From Parus major (taxonomy: Eukaryota > Chordata > Aves > Passeriformes > Paridae), in assembly GCF_001522545.3 (NCBI RefSeq), contig NC_031769.1:66403402-66467401 (forward strand): DNA of 64,000 nt. Direction: 5' to 3'. The notes beneath the pieces are model-generated. The model had not been told where the DNA came from and searched no databases. It worked only from the letters and a program-made list of their open reading frames with translations. Positions 32,738-46,200 of the stretch are shown here, piece by piece (the stretch's first letter is position 1; each line of letters starts with the position of its first letter). Made by a program: the position numbers and the translations under genes.

Positions 32738-33240
32738 TGTGTGGGATGTAGCATTAGAGCTGAATGATGCTGAGAAAATCCATTTAAAGGATCATGACAT
32801 GGATCATGACTTTAAATGTGTTTGTTGTCACAAGACAGAGTAGATCTTAATGGAAAATCACTGAAAATCACACATGTGGATAAAAGAAACCTACCAGTGC
32901 TTCATCTGTGAAAGTGCTTTTATATCACTTTATAAAGTGCCTGGAAAGTGTGCAGAAACATCCATCAGAGGAAACCTCATCTCAGTGCACATCATCTGAA
33001 ACTGAGCAGATAAGCAATTTTCATGTAGCTTGCTTGGCAGTACCAGGATACAGTTATGTGCCCACACAGTGATTTTACCAGTAAGTCAGGTTTTATTTTT
33101 CACTCTCATCCAGTTGCCTCCTCAGGTTAAACTTATCACTGCAAATAACTTTCTTTGGTCAATGCAAAATTTGTCGGAGCCTTTCAGTATGAGCTATAAA
33201 TACTATCATCAGAAGCTACTATAAAACATCTTCATGCTGT
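32738..33240 (+). pseudogene. Decayed C2H2 zinc-finger modules
   Basis: Conceptual reading across several frames shows consecutive C2H2 landmarks. A C-x2-C pair (32738-32749) is followed after a frame change by LKDHDMDH (L-x2-H-x3-H), then DFKCVCCHK (C-x2-C). An H-x3-H pair follows after one stop and itself spans a second. ETYQCFICESAF then has correct C-x2-C-x3-F spacing and a TGEKPY-like linker, with a further half-module near 33057 (MCPHSDFTSKSG). In-frame stops and at least two frame changes break it, so it cannot encode a protein as it stands. I do not recognise the parent gene. The evidence is spacing and linker pattern only; a chance origin is not excluded. Confidence 0.45.
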
Positions 33241-36200
33241 TTTGAGCAAAGAAAACATAAGAACGGTAAAAATTCTAAAAATATGTTATAAATGTTCACC
33301 TACTGATGATGTTCCTTTTTCAAAATCCTTTCTCATTTCATATTTTGGATTTTGAATATTTTTATGAGTAGTTAACAGTCATATTCCAACAATTTTAATA
33401 TTGGTGTCTTTTTAATGACTCTTAACATTACTCAGAAGGTACTTCTATCAAGGTGAATGTCTTTTATCTCTACATTTCATGATATTTCTAGTACTTAAAT
33501 AGTATCTCCATTTATAAAATGAAAGACCTTGACTAGTGTAATCTGTCTCCTAAATCACAAAAGGACACTGTTCCAGTATTCTATTTCTGTTCCCCTTTGC
33601 ATTAACTATAAATGACACTTTTGTACCGATTATACATTTTTCCTCATTGCTTAAATGATGCCTCTGTTTGTAGTTTCAAGTGCTATGCCATCCATAAAAT
33701 GGATCCATCTGCATCCAAATGCATCCATAAATGCATTTAGTGCTCACCTTCATGTCTGTAGGTAAAAATCTGGAATGATTGTGTACAAAGGTAGTCTGTG
33801 AATTTTTCTGTTTAACCATTCAGTATTGCAGGTGGTTGCAGTGATTAATTGACTTTAGCAAGGTTTCCCTGGCTGCTGCTGGGAAATAAACCAAATTCTT
33901 GCTTTGTGGGTTGAACTACTGATTTGGTTCTGATTTCTCAGTATGGCTGAATAAAAGAACAGGTCACGGTGAAATAAGGTGATGGCTCCTCACGGGTGTG
34001 CTCTGGAGTTTGCGGCAGTGGTCAGGTAAGGAAACAGACAAGGAATGTGGAGGGACAGAGCACCCTGTGGTTTCAGCCAGGCATCTGTGTCATTATGTAA
34101 TTAGATTATGAAGGGTTTTGATTGAAAGGTTTAGATTGGATTACATGTTATGCTGTCTAGTTTTGATGCCTTTGTTGTCTTTGTGATACACGGGCTTGTT
34201 CTGAGGTTTTTACTGCTTGACAGGGCAGGAGATAGAATTTTTTAAAAGGTTATCGCACAATTTCTGGAGAAGAAGTAATTGAGAAAATGGTAATTTTTAG
34301 AACTGAAAGAAAACCAGGTTTTTTATTTGCTTCACAGTAACTTACAGTGTCCCCTTAGTTATGACTGTAAGCCAAGAACAAGGCTGCAGTCCAGTATAAC
34401 ATTTCTCTAAGGGGGTAGGAAGCAAAGCACATGGAAAGACAATTGAAATTCACAGTATTTCAAAATAGAGATGACTGCAGCAGTGAAAAAAATTATGAGT
34501 GCTTATACAGACTATTGTTTTTTTAAGTGAAAGGAGAACTGCTTTTTATTAACAAATTATAAATTGTCTCTTGAATGAGTAATCTCATTCCTTTTGGGTG
34601 GGAGGCGTGGGAATGAAAAATCCATCTTCCTTACAACTGTAGTGAGAAAACCTGGGACTGGGTTTTCTGAGATGCTCTTTTGACAATTTCCATTATGTCT
34701 GGGGGTGATGAATTTTAAAGATTATAACTTACTATTCATTGTTATGTTAATATGCAGAAAGTTTACTTAATTTTAGCTTCCTAGTGAAAAATCTGATAGG
34801 TTAAATACTTAATTTTTTAAGCTCTTGGAAATATTGTGGAATTTTAAATATTTTATATTTTTTGTGAACATTACTTACATTTTTTGTGATAAATATGAGC
34901 AAAGGAAACCTTTTAAATATTTGTTTAACACCATGGTAATTTCTATACCTTTTTAAGGTGCAGAAGAAACAATAAAGTAACTAAGAAATCTTCAACTTGC
35001 TAATGTTTTTCAGATGTTTTAATCCATTATAGGAAGCTTTACTGTAAAATTATAAGGAACTGTTGTCTGCTGATTTATTGTGCTTGTGGAGCTGATACAA
35101 TGAGAGCCTTTCTGCTGGCTATGGGGATGGTTTTTGAAATAGTTTTAAACACAGCTTCTTAGCACTAAGCTTGTGTTTAACTTAGTGTTGAGTTCTCACT
35201 GGAATCGCTAACGTTATTTGGTACAATAATGCTTGTTGTAGCTTTTAACCTACTTGAAAGCCTAACTGGTTAGTGGAAAGCAACATACAAAGTGAATCTT
35301 AAATCTTAGAAAAAGAGTTCAGAAGTCACTGGGAAGCTGAGTGATTTTATATTTAAAGCTTTACAAGAGAGGGTTAGTGGTCTTGACTGCATTTCCCTTT
35401 AAACAGGAATCCTCTGTGCAACCTCCTACCACTACTTTCTCCAGACCAAATTTAGACTGTCAGCAGATGTGCTTAGAATAAAATGGACACGTAAAGTGTA
35501 TTGTATCTGTCACTAAAAATACTCCTTTGAAGCTTGGGTGTTCTAATGTATCTGTTTCTTCAATATTTTTCATGTGCTTCATAATTCATAACAAAATAAC
35601 TTCACTGAAAGTGCATATTTTGCTAACTCATTTTTAATTGTGGTTTGAAATCTTTGAGAGCTGCTTGTATCATGTTTTGGTTAGTTTTGGTTTTTGTTCT
35701 GGTTTGACACTGTGAATGCACTAAGCATTCTTAGAGCTGAGCTAACCTTGGATTTGCTCATGGAGTCCCCATGGTCAAATTATGTCTTCATAATCAATAA
35801 CTGCTCTTTGTTCTTAAATGCTGTGCATCTCAGCCAGATTTGGCCTCATATTGCTTAAATAACCACAAAATACTTTAAAACTACATAGGAGTTAAGTTTG
35901 AGCATTTATATTAATAATCTTAATGTGGATAAATTTCTTCTATTTTAAATTAACGTATTTGCTCTTGTTTTAAGCTGTTGTTACAAACTATGGCTTTTAA
36001 TACAACAAAGGGATGGCTCAAACTCTGCAAGCATCTGTGCCAAGAACAGATGCTGTTTCTAACTGTACTGAATAGAAGATGCAAGATTTTTTTGCAATTA
36101 TTTTTCTTTTTTTCTCTTTCAGTGCTAACTATTCACTTAATAAAAGTGTACGTACAAGTAAATTTATTTTAATTGACAGAAAAAGGTGTTAAAACTCATC

Positions 36201-37617
36201 AAGATAGATTAGAATGGTGGTTTGAAGGGCTGGGAGGAAGGATTAGGGACTTCTTAGAGTTTGCTTGAAGGCACTAAACAAGGATCCCCATCTTTCCAAG
36301 GTAGTAGGTGGGCTGGGATGTGGCAGCTGCATTGAGCTTGCAGCTCAGCAACTCTTATGTAGGTAAAGAAGCCAGCATTCAGTGCAGGAAATCTGGATGG
36401 CAGGACATGATTAGATGCTTGGGTTTTGAATACATACTAAGTTGTTTTGAGTTTCTGATGGGCTCATTTTGGAAATTGATAATTGCTTGGTTGGATAACT
36501 AGCTGTTAGTTCAAAAGGAAATTCTGCCTTGTTAAGTTAGTAGCAGCAAGTCTATCTTCTTTTGTCAAGTGTTGCTTCATCTCAGTGAAGCTTAATTTCC
36601 ATTTGCAAGAGGTAGAGATCCTTGCTTCATACAAGGAAGGCTATTAATTTTGTTTGTTGTGTTACTAAACTGGGGTGGGCATTCTATACTGTGGGAAATA
36701 TCAAGGATGCTTCATGTCTGAAGCTTTTCTGGCTTGAACTTTATGCCCGTGTGATTAGAATAACATGAAAATTGTAATACTCTTCATGATGACCATCCAG
36801 CTTCAATATTCAATTTAGATCTATTTTAACCCAAGGGTTTAGTCTCTTTCTGATTTCTTTTTGGACATTTAATTATGTCAGACATGCAAATCAACCAAAA
36901 TGATTCTGATCAGCCAAGTTTCTAGAATGCATATGGGGAAAACTTTCTGTTCATGTTTTCAAGTGGAGCCTGCAAGACTGTGTATACCTTTTATTTAAGA
37001 AGTCCTAATAGTACATGCCTTGCAGGAAATATATAAGCATTTTTCAGGTGATGTCATCTATTAGAACATCTGAAAGGCCACACTCCTGATGGAAAATCAG
37101 TTGAGATTTGGCCTTTTCAGTGCTTCTGAAAAATGCAATGAACAATGACAATACCTTTCTGCAGGAAGCTAATTCTGACACACTTTTTCAGGGAGGCAGG
37201 GACAGGAGCTTGGAGAACTTGCCAGTTTCCTTTGGCACCTGGCTTGCAATGGTTTTTGATTCTTTTGTAGACAGCATGTAAAATGTGGTGGGTACTGAAG
37301 ACCAGTGAAGCAGGGAAACCTGTGAGCTGTTGCCAGAGGTAAAGATGAGATTAGGAGATGAATTTAAGCAGGATTTGTCATATTAGGAAAAGTGATAATG
37401 AGTCATGGTAAAGTGGGAAAATAGTAAAATAATGGGGAGTCTCAGAAAATGAGAATAACCTGTGCCACAGTTTGGTTTGAAGTGAACAGAAGGATTTAGT
37501 CTCAGACATGTGAACCAGCATTAAAATAAGAAGGGTACACAATCACTTCTATTTACTTTTGCTGCCATTACTCAAATAACAATTAGTTCAAGTATCCAGA
37601 GAGTTTTGGTGTGTGCA

Positions 37618-37658
<41 letters not shown>

Positions 37659-38303
37659 CCCCATTATGAAACCTGGCATTGATGTTTTAGAATGTTAGGT
37701 ATTTTGATTCCAAAAATGAAACCTAAAACTTGTTGAATGTTGAAAAGAGAGCAAAACAACAAAAACAACAACAGTATTTTAAGAGAACTCTCAATACGGG
37801 TCAAAAAGCCAAGCACTTATCTGTGTGGGTGGGTACACTTGCAAAATCTTGCTTTATTTGCCTGTATACAAATTTCTTCTCCCAGTAATCCTTCTGAAAT
37901 TCAGTGTGTGGAATGGGTAGTGTTTCATTAGACTCACTTTATTCTTTAAAGAGCAGAGTAAATAACACAAAAAGCAATGAGATTAAGGCTACAAAGGCAG
38001 CTTTGATTTTGGCAATTCAACTTTCATTTTGGCAATACCTATTTTTTATTTCTTGTCTTAGCAAACTTAATGAGTTGAGACTTTGTTTGAGTTTTTTAAT
38101 ACAGCTTTTATTTTGTGTTGTGGGAAATATGTTGGGAATTTACCTTAATGTACTACAATAAATGACCAGAATGCTATCTTCTTTAGCAGTATGTACTGTA
38201 CTGAGTTACTACTTACTTACTACTGTAAGTTCTACATTGCTATACACTATGTATGTGCCATACAGTACATGGCTATATAAAAGTTCATATATTTCTTCCT
38301 TAG
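33241..38303. other. Non-coding, no gene seen
   Basis: About 5 kb of AT-rich sequence. CAG|GTAAGG at about 34022-34030 is an isolated donor-like site. It includes the TG/TA microsatellite listed separately. No open frame has a recognisable domain. Confidence 0.45.
37609..37655. repeat. Compound (TG)n-(TA)n microsatellite
   Basis: TG units with one interruption run from 37609 to about 37626. Some 14-15 uninterrupted TA units follow to 37655. Confidence 0.95.
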
Positions 38304-38420
38304 GTCCTGTGACATACAGACCCTTTAGAGTTATGGGCTTCAGCTCCATCACAACATCCATACATGTGTTGGTGGTGTCTTGACTGAACCACACTGGTGT
38401 ACTTTGAATTGGAGACTCAG
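38304..38420 (+). pseudogene. Exon-like segment with one C2H2 finger pattern
   Basis: A 117-base segment bounded by TTTCTTCCTTAG on the left and a perfect CAG|GTAAGT donor on the right. In frame 2 (codons from 38305) a Cys at 38308 is followed, with exact C2H2 spacing, by Leu (38338), His (38347) and His (38359): GLQLHHNIH is L-x2-H-x3-H. The aromatic position is Thr, the first Cys would lie in a preceding exon, and a TAG at 38326-38328 interrupts the frame. All three plus-strand frames contain stops, so it is at best a dead exon or a non-coding exon. The minus strand is open across it but I recognise nothing there. Confidence 0.35.
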
Positions 38421-40077
38421 GTAAGTGTTTATTTATGCTTGAATACAGCAAATGGAAAAAGCAGTAAGATTCTTAGATATTTTTTAATCTGTATGTGGTC
38501 ACAAAACTGGAAATTTATCCTCCCTTATCTCTTAGTCACTAGAGACTCCAGAATCCAGCAGTATTTGTAATCTAATGCCTGCTGTATCATCCCATTAAAA
38601 GCAATGGGCAATTTAGTAAAAAAGGCTCAGTGACACTGGGTGAGGAAAAAAATCTTTGATTTTTTCTTTCTGTAAACAGCAGTCTGTTAAAATGTCTCAC
38701 ATTATCAAGTTCTGCTTTTTACAAATTATCTTTGGAGTTGTTACAGCTGTTTTGAGATTGATATATAACAACATCAGCTTTTATATCTTGTTTGTAAGCT
38801 TTTGGGAGTGTAGTGAAAGGTATTTTGGTAGTTTGTTGCTAGTATAAAAGCATTAATAGATATACTATGTCAGGACCAAACATTTGAGTCAAATTTAGTT
38901 ATTCTGTACCAAATGATACTTGCATGGTTGAAAGTATTTAATTTACTCTGAAACAAGCACTGGATATCTTCTCAATCATGTAATGGGCTTTGTCCTTTCC
39001 TAGTTTTACAAAGTATGATATATATTTAAAAGTATATGCAGCACTGTATTTCTTAAGGTTTTATCTTGGTTTGACATTTCACTGATCTTTGCATTAGTCT
39101 TAACAACATAATTAGCATTTTATGTTATTTTAGCAATTTTTGGATATTCATAACATAAAGAAAGTCAATTCTTTGCAGCACAGTAGCTGTATTACGTAAA
39201 AAGATTGGTTGTTCTTTATCTACATGTATTAGGATCACTGGAAGTTTGCCTGAGGAAACTTAGAAAAGACAGGAATGTTAGAAATGTGCATTGTATGATA
39301 AAGCTTTTATATGAAAAATACATTGTAATCTGGTAAAATTAAGGGATTCAGATCAAATGAGAAACCTGAAAATCATGTTTCTCCTTAATGCATTGTCATT
39401 TTTAAAAAGAAAGGGGTATTTATTGTCATGCAGGTGTGTCAAACGCAGTAGTAACTTTTCAAATGCTGTCATTTTTATGATTGTAATTTGTGCTTACCCA
39501 ATTATCTAATTTTGTTTTTATCTTTCATTGTGTTGAGCAGCACTTCAGCAATTTTATAATGCAAGTGTGCATCCAATAATGATAATCTGTACTTGCAAGA
39601 TATGTGTGAATGGTAGTTGATCATTTCTATAAATCACTTGCCTATTCATTGTATTTGCTGTGTACACAAGAATAAAGAAGGGCAGCTCTTCAAAATTACT
39701 TATCTTTAACTTGCTTCTCATTTTGTCCTACAGGTTAAAAAAAACCCAAACAATACAACAAATGAACAAACAAAAACCAACTCAAACAAACAACTTTTCA
39801 TGGGAAGCTCTATTTTATGTGTGTTTCACAAACAGCACAGAATGAGGAGCAAGATTTATTTTCTCAACAGCTTTTTCTTTCTTCACCTGGAAGCTTCATA
39901 TCTGACTTTTAAGTCTTTCCATCACTGATGGTATTATAAAATACTGGTATAGTGTATTTTGGGTTTCTTTTTTAATTGGTTTGCTTAGTTTATGTCTTAA
40001 ATGGCAATCCAGAGAAGAGTTGAAGGAGCATATGGAAAATTACAGAATTGCTAGCGCCCTTTTTTTCTTCATTTCAG
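38421..40077. other. Non-coding between two exon-like segments
   Basis: AT-rich, with no gene seen. It would be intronic if the two flanking exon-like segments belong to one transcript. Confidence 0.4.
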
Positions 40078-40245
40078 GATCAAGTATTCAAAACCAGACA
40101 TCAGTTGAGTGGACATCACAAACAAATCCATCATGAAGAAGCACCAAACCCACAAATGAAAGAGAGGAAGAGAAGAACGAAGTCTGAAGATAATCCTGTG
40201 TTTCAACACAAAAGCAGCTTGAAAGTAGAATTCAAGCTAATTTAA
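40078..40245 (+). pseudogene. Exon-like segment, C2H2 finger end and basic tail
   Basis: A strong acceptor (seven T, then CTTCATTTCAG) opens an uninterrupted 55-codon frame ending in TAA at 40243-40245. It starts DQVFKTRHQLSGHHKQIHH: F-x5-L-x2-H-x4-H spacing of a C2H2 finger whose two Cys would lie at the end of a preceding exon. A basic tail follows (QMKERKRRTKSEDNP). It reads like the last exon of a zinc-finger gene. Its phase (0) does not match the donor phase of the 38304-38420 segment, so an exon is missing or the gene is broken. Functional status is unknown; I call it a pseudogene because of the stops upstream. Confidence 0.4.
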
Positions 40246-43200
40246 ATGCAGTATCTACATACCTACACAGTAGGTATGATCTGTATTACAGCAAAACTTT
40301 CTGTTTTATTTCTTAATTGCAGAATATTTTGTAATGTGGCATGTTTATTTATTTGCTGATTTACTTACATATTTTTGTAAGGAAGTTGCTCTTAGATAGC
40401 CTGAACAAAAATAAAAATAGCTACCTTCTACTTGGTTTGTGATAGTAGCAGTCTTTGGAATAAATTAAGTATGTGCTGGTCAAAAGGTGCAGCTAAGATT
40501 TTCTGCTATAGTTTGTCCCACACAATAACAAAGCACAGCCACTGAAATAAGCTCTTTCAGGAGCCAAAAGAAGTGCTGTGGGACTTCTTGGAATGGTGCA
40601 AGTTAACTAGGTGAAAAAACAGCTTCTAGTCATGGCTGCATTTTTAAGAGGAGTACTAACTGAAGCATCAATTTTATCAGTTAGTATAAAATTATACTTA
40701 TCTGGACTTGTAAGAGTTAACACCAAGACTTTGCCTGGCCTCAAGTGCATCCTTTCTTCCAAAGAGATTTTGAGAAGGCATTTGATGCAGCTGCCTGTCC
40801 GTGAGTTGACATTACAAAATATTCTGATAGCTTTTTTAATACTTAAGTAGAGAAGCTTGAGTACATCTCTTTCTCTAGGTTTCTTCTAAGTATGTGCATT
40901 TGGCTTAGGGTGTTTTCTCTTTTTTGTTGTTGTTTATGGCTATACATGTCTCTTACATTATCTGAAAACATTTCTGCAATAGTTTAACTAAAGAAATCAC
41001 TTTCTTAATTTCACAGTTGTGTATCATAAATTAATTCAAATCGTCGAAGATTTTTTCCCCAAAGACTTCTTTATCTCACTATTTTCCAGGACTTAAATAA
41101 TTGTCTATACTGAATCTGGCTTTCTTCATTTGAAGTTGTTACTGCTCATGTGGAAAGAAATAAATACATGTTTTAGTCACTCTCTGATATTAGAATAATA
41201 AAAAGAATCCAAAAATGGAATTTGGGTTTGGTTAGTCAAAGGCCTAATTGCTTGAAGTGAGCTAGAGCATTTTTGTTAGTAAGTTGGGAGCAGATCAATG
41301 TGCTGATGATGTACCTTGCACATAGGCTTCTGTCTTCTGGCCTTTTTTAAAGTGGTCAGTTAACACAGCTCATCAGTGCTTTGTTAACTCAGAAGTAAAA
41401 GGTTAAGCACTTTACATTGTTACATCGTTACAACTGTGACTTGTGAAACAGTGGAGTAGGGAAATCCAAATTTTGTCTGAGGTTACATTTGAAATGAGAC
41501 ATATGATGTAGGCACTACAGCTCTTTTGAAAGAAAAAGGAACTTTTATGGACTGGGTCTCTGGAGCTCTCCCTGGAACCATGGACATTAAGAATTTATTT
41601 GAACTTTTCATACCTACTTCTGACTCGAGCTTTGCTTGATTTTTGTACAGCAAAACAAACTTCATGTCAACACTGTTCCTTTCCTACAGCCCCTCTGAGG
41701 TGCAAACTCGTAAAACTGGCAGGAGCTGTATTCGCTGCCTGCAGCTGTCTTGTAATTCTTTCCACTAAAGGCCCTGTCCCCACAGTAGAACAGGATCTGT
41801 TGGGAATCACAGCCAGCTCAGTGGTGTGTCCAGCGGCACAGATGGAATAGCTGATGGCAGAAGGCGTAAGGATAACCCTGCTGTGCTGACTGTGACTCTG
41901 AGAGCACGGGCTGTGCCCTGCACAGAGCTCCAGAGTGCCAGAGCAAGCTGCCTCATTTCCTTTCATCGCACAGTTGTCTCTCGTTATGCCCAGATTAACA
42001 GATGCACATGGGAAGTGTGTTTTAGAGTCTATTCATACTGTAAAACTTAAAGGAATTCCTTTAAACGGAGAAAGATCTGCTGTCAGGAGGTTACCAGCAA
42101 AGTGTTGGAAGCTGGACTGGGAAATCCAGCTGTTTTCCTGGCTGTCCTGTGGCGCTTTGTTTGCTTTCCACCAGGAGGGGGCAGCAGATGAACAAGATCA
42201 CACGGGCTGTTTTCTGCTTTTCAAACGCTTCCAGTGTCCCTCTCTGCCTGTGGGTCCTTGCAGGGACTCCTTACCGATATGAGAGTTTAAAATTATGGTT
42301 CCTGTTTGCTACAAGGATAGCTGGAATGTATGAATCAGAAGTCTTCATTCTGTTCAGTATTAAGGAATAGAATTTATTTATTAAAATCTACCTCAAGTTT
42401 ATAAAGAGGGCAGTTCTTTATTGAGACTTAAGATTTTTATGACTATGGCATTAGGTGTATATATATTTTAAAGGATAAAATAACCAAGCAACGCTAGCCC
42501 ATCAGCTCATTAATGTTACCTAAGTCTTGCTGAACATCTTTCAAATACTTATTTTTGTATTTTAAGTTGCATATTACAATTCGAAATAATGTTCTCACAG
42601 CCATTTTCTCCCATCAAAAAACAAAACTGAGAATACACTAAATCTAGTGATGCTTTTAATTCATGTGTAATAAATGTGTTCACGTACAAGGATGGCCTAT
42701 GCGTTCTGCTGGCAGAGCATGGGAGTTAAAGGCCTCAATTCACATGTAGTGCTAGTGGTGCTAAACAATAGAACCAAATTTTATTGCCTTATTTCAGCCA
42801 CAAAGTGCAGTCTTATCATCTAAAAGTTTATGGACGTGTACCATATTGGGAGTATAGTGGGGACTTTTTTAAAACTGTTTGGCAAGTAGTGATTATAATC
42901 TGCTATTGTGAACTTCTTGAAAGTGTGTGGCTATAGTTCTGTTTAAGGTGCAGATGAAGTTAACAAAAAGCCACAGAGAGAGGGCAGTCCAGTCCTTTTA
43001 GCTGCTAAGTTTTATCCAGTAGTTCATATAAAGAAAGGAAAACCATGGTGGCTTCTGTGAGTATCAGCTGCCAGTGTTCAGAAGCTAACTGGGAAGAATG
43101 AAACTAATTCCTAACAGGACTGATTAACTGATATACTTGTCTTGATGATTTTCATTAAAATTGTGTTGTAATGTGTGTGGGATCTTTATGGAGCCTAAAA

Positions 43201-46200
43201 CTTTATCAAGTGACATGATTTATTTTTTTTTCTTTTGTGGTGATTTTCCTCTTTAAAGATTACAAATGTTTAAGAGAAGAGGAAATAATTTCAAAGATTT
43301 ATTCAGAATGGCACAACTTGCCTTTCAGAGCTGGCTTTCATCTTGAATCCCACTGTTTAAATCACAGATTTTTCCATATAGTCCCCATGGTTCTACTGAG
43401 GTCACTGATTTAGCACCTTCTATGCATCAAACACTTAAACAACTCCCCTGAGTACTTAAGTTCCCTCATGTAAGTTCAGGGCTTTTATTCTATGACCAAA
43501 CTAAGCTTTAATTTTCTGGTGCAGGAAATCCACACAAATAACTGGGGATTAAATTCCCCTTTTCCTCTTTCTTGTTTTGAATACTGTTGCATAAAATAGC
43601 AACTGTATGATTCACTCTTGCTTTGTGTAGTAATTAGCAGGAGGATTTTAAAAGTAGAAGTCTTGAGTATATATAGTATAAACTAATACCATAATATTCT
43701 AAAATACCTCGTTTTCAGAATAGCTGGACTTGAATTGCCTTCACAAATATGTCATGAAAATAGCTCTGATTTCCTTATAGAGTGTTTAAAGAATGAGTAA
43801 TCCTGTTTATTGCATCTAATACATGAGTACAATACATGTATTTGGGAATGAGTATTGACTCAGGTATTAATTACTTGCAGTGTTTTGAAAGGACATTGTT
43901 TCCTTTTGCTGAGTGCTGGTCAATAATCTAGATAGATGTGTAAGCACCTTTTAAACCTGTTATAGTTGGTTTTCACAGGACAAGGATTTTAAACTTCTAT
44001 GCTTGTATTTCTCTCTTTGAAAAAGTGTGTTAAAGATGTGACTTATAGACATTATAAGCATTATAGACTTGTGTTGAATTTTTGAACAGCCAATGCTTCC
44101 TCTGTTGTTCCTGAGGAACCCCTAAGCATGGTGAGAGGGATAATACAGAAAATTTGGGATAGCAGATCTGTAATCTGCATCAACCTTTTCAAATGTTGTA
44201 CCATTTCCCTTCCCAGAATCTTCTCTTTGTATATTAGTACATTTGTAATTTTCATGTGGAGGGTTTTTTCCCTTTTTAAATAAATTTCACTTGCAGGCCT
44301 GAAAGAGTAACAGGTCATATAGCAGAGACAAGAAATTTCAAGAAAGCTTTGGTGGACCATTCAAACATCAGAACAGAACAGTCCAATATGATCATGTTGC
44401 ATTGTGCAGAATTGGCTGCTAGGAAATTAATTCAACACAGCAGATGATGTCATTTTGGGAATGTAAATAAATAATTGAAAGATAGTAAACTAGAAACTGA
44501 AGTATTTCATTGTAAACAGGTGTGATAGGAATCTTTGTCTTCTTATCTTTCCCATAGTGGTATTAGTCTTTCCTAACTAATACCTTTAATACTCATGATA
44601 AAAGGCATAAAAAGCCTAAATTAACATTGTAACTGAGAAATGTAATCCCTTCACACCACTTACACAGGAAGTCTAGATGATGATTTTCCAGCTGTGACAA
44701 GCTTCATTTCCTTTCTGACAGGAAGTATTCCTAATAGTTAGTTCTGCAGAAACACACAAGAATGCGTGCTGGCATCACAGCCCTTCATTACCAGCACTGG
44801 GAGCAGGGAACAAGGTCTCTCTGACACAGCAGGTGCAAACACATACAGGTGGATTGCATGGATGTCCTCTTCATGTTACAAATTCCATAAATTGCTCAGG
44901 GAGGAAAAAAAAGTACTCTTCTGTTGAGTATTAAGTGCTGTGTAAGAGTGATTATTTTGTGACATGAAAAGGATTTCTAGAAAAAAGTGATATTTTTTCC
45001 CTACTGGTAGTTTTCTCTCTTATGTTGAATATGCAAAAACCAAGCACTGTGATCCTGGTTTAACAAAACAGGTTAATTTTAAACAATTTTTAACTGATGG
45101 GTTTTTTATGGCAATTAGGTATATTGATCTTTAAGGATTTGTTTGATCCTGGTTTGGAATTTGTGTTCCGAAGACAGCTATTTAAAAATATAAATACTGC
45201 AAAGACAAGGACTGCTTATATTCCTGGCTTGTTAACTCAAAAGGGTGTCTTTACTAGTTCAGAGGGATGTGGACTTTAACCACACCTTCTTTTTTTTTTC
45301 TCTTCTGATATTCCACAGCCATTAATTAAAAGATTAATTATAGGAATTATTAAAAATAGCAATGTCCTCTCAAAACTTTTTAAATCAACTTGCACATATA
45401 GGCGTATTTCAAGATTTTCAATATCATAAAGTTTGGTTTCCACCTTGACTACATTCCTTTTCATCTTCTGGAAAGCTCCCTACGTCATCTTTTTGGTTTG
45501 AACTTCAGTGAACCTCTGTCAAAAGCCCAGTCTCTGTGACTGATGCTGTGGTGTCTTTCTGACTCAACCAAGTGATTTGTTTAAATAGACTTTGCATTGC
45601 CATGGTTATAGTAAACCATCATGCCGGGGAGATGGGAAGAGGCAATTAATTACATTAGAAATTCTGAATTACACAGAAAAAAGTGCCTTGTAGCACTGTC
45701 TGCTTGGAACTGTTGGATCCACTCCATCTTGTTGGTATTTAAAAAGTGAAGCCTTCCTTCTTTCTTCTGAATTGTGCATTTTACAGGATTAGAAAATAAG
45801 GTCAAGTGAGTGCATGGATGGAAACAGGCTATGTTGTGTTAAAGCCTTCCCAAAACCTCCTACTTGGTGTGTGGGTGCATAGGACAGTGGGAGCCAATTT
45901 GATTCTTGTGATAATACTTAAATGAAACAGCTTGTGGAGAATTCGTGCTAATGGGACCTGGCAGCATAGTGGATAAGGAATATCCACATTAGTCCACAGT
46001 GGCAAAATTGAGTTCACTGAGCTGAAGAAATGAAATACTCTTGCAGTCACTTGGCAGGAGCACGGTGCTCCAACACTTGAGTGCTGTGGGTGGTGCTGCA
46101 TCCCGCAGCCTTGGAGCCGTGGCATCACACACGATGGCACAGGAGAGTAGGCAGATGTCTGGCAGGAAACCTGGGTGTGAAGGGGCTGATAGACGTCTCT

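Noticed and set aside
38209..38451. 80-codon minus-strand frame across the 38.3 kb segment
   Set aside because: The splice signals flanking the segment are on the plus strand. The minus-strand frame has no donor or acceptor in a useful place and no recognised domain.
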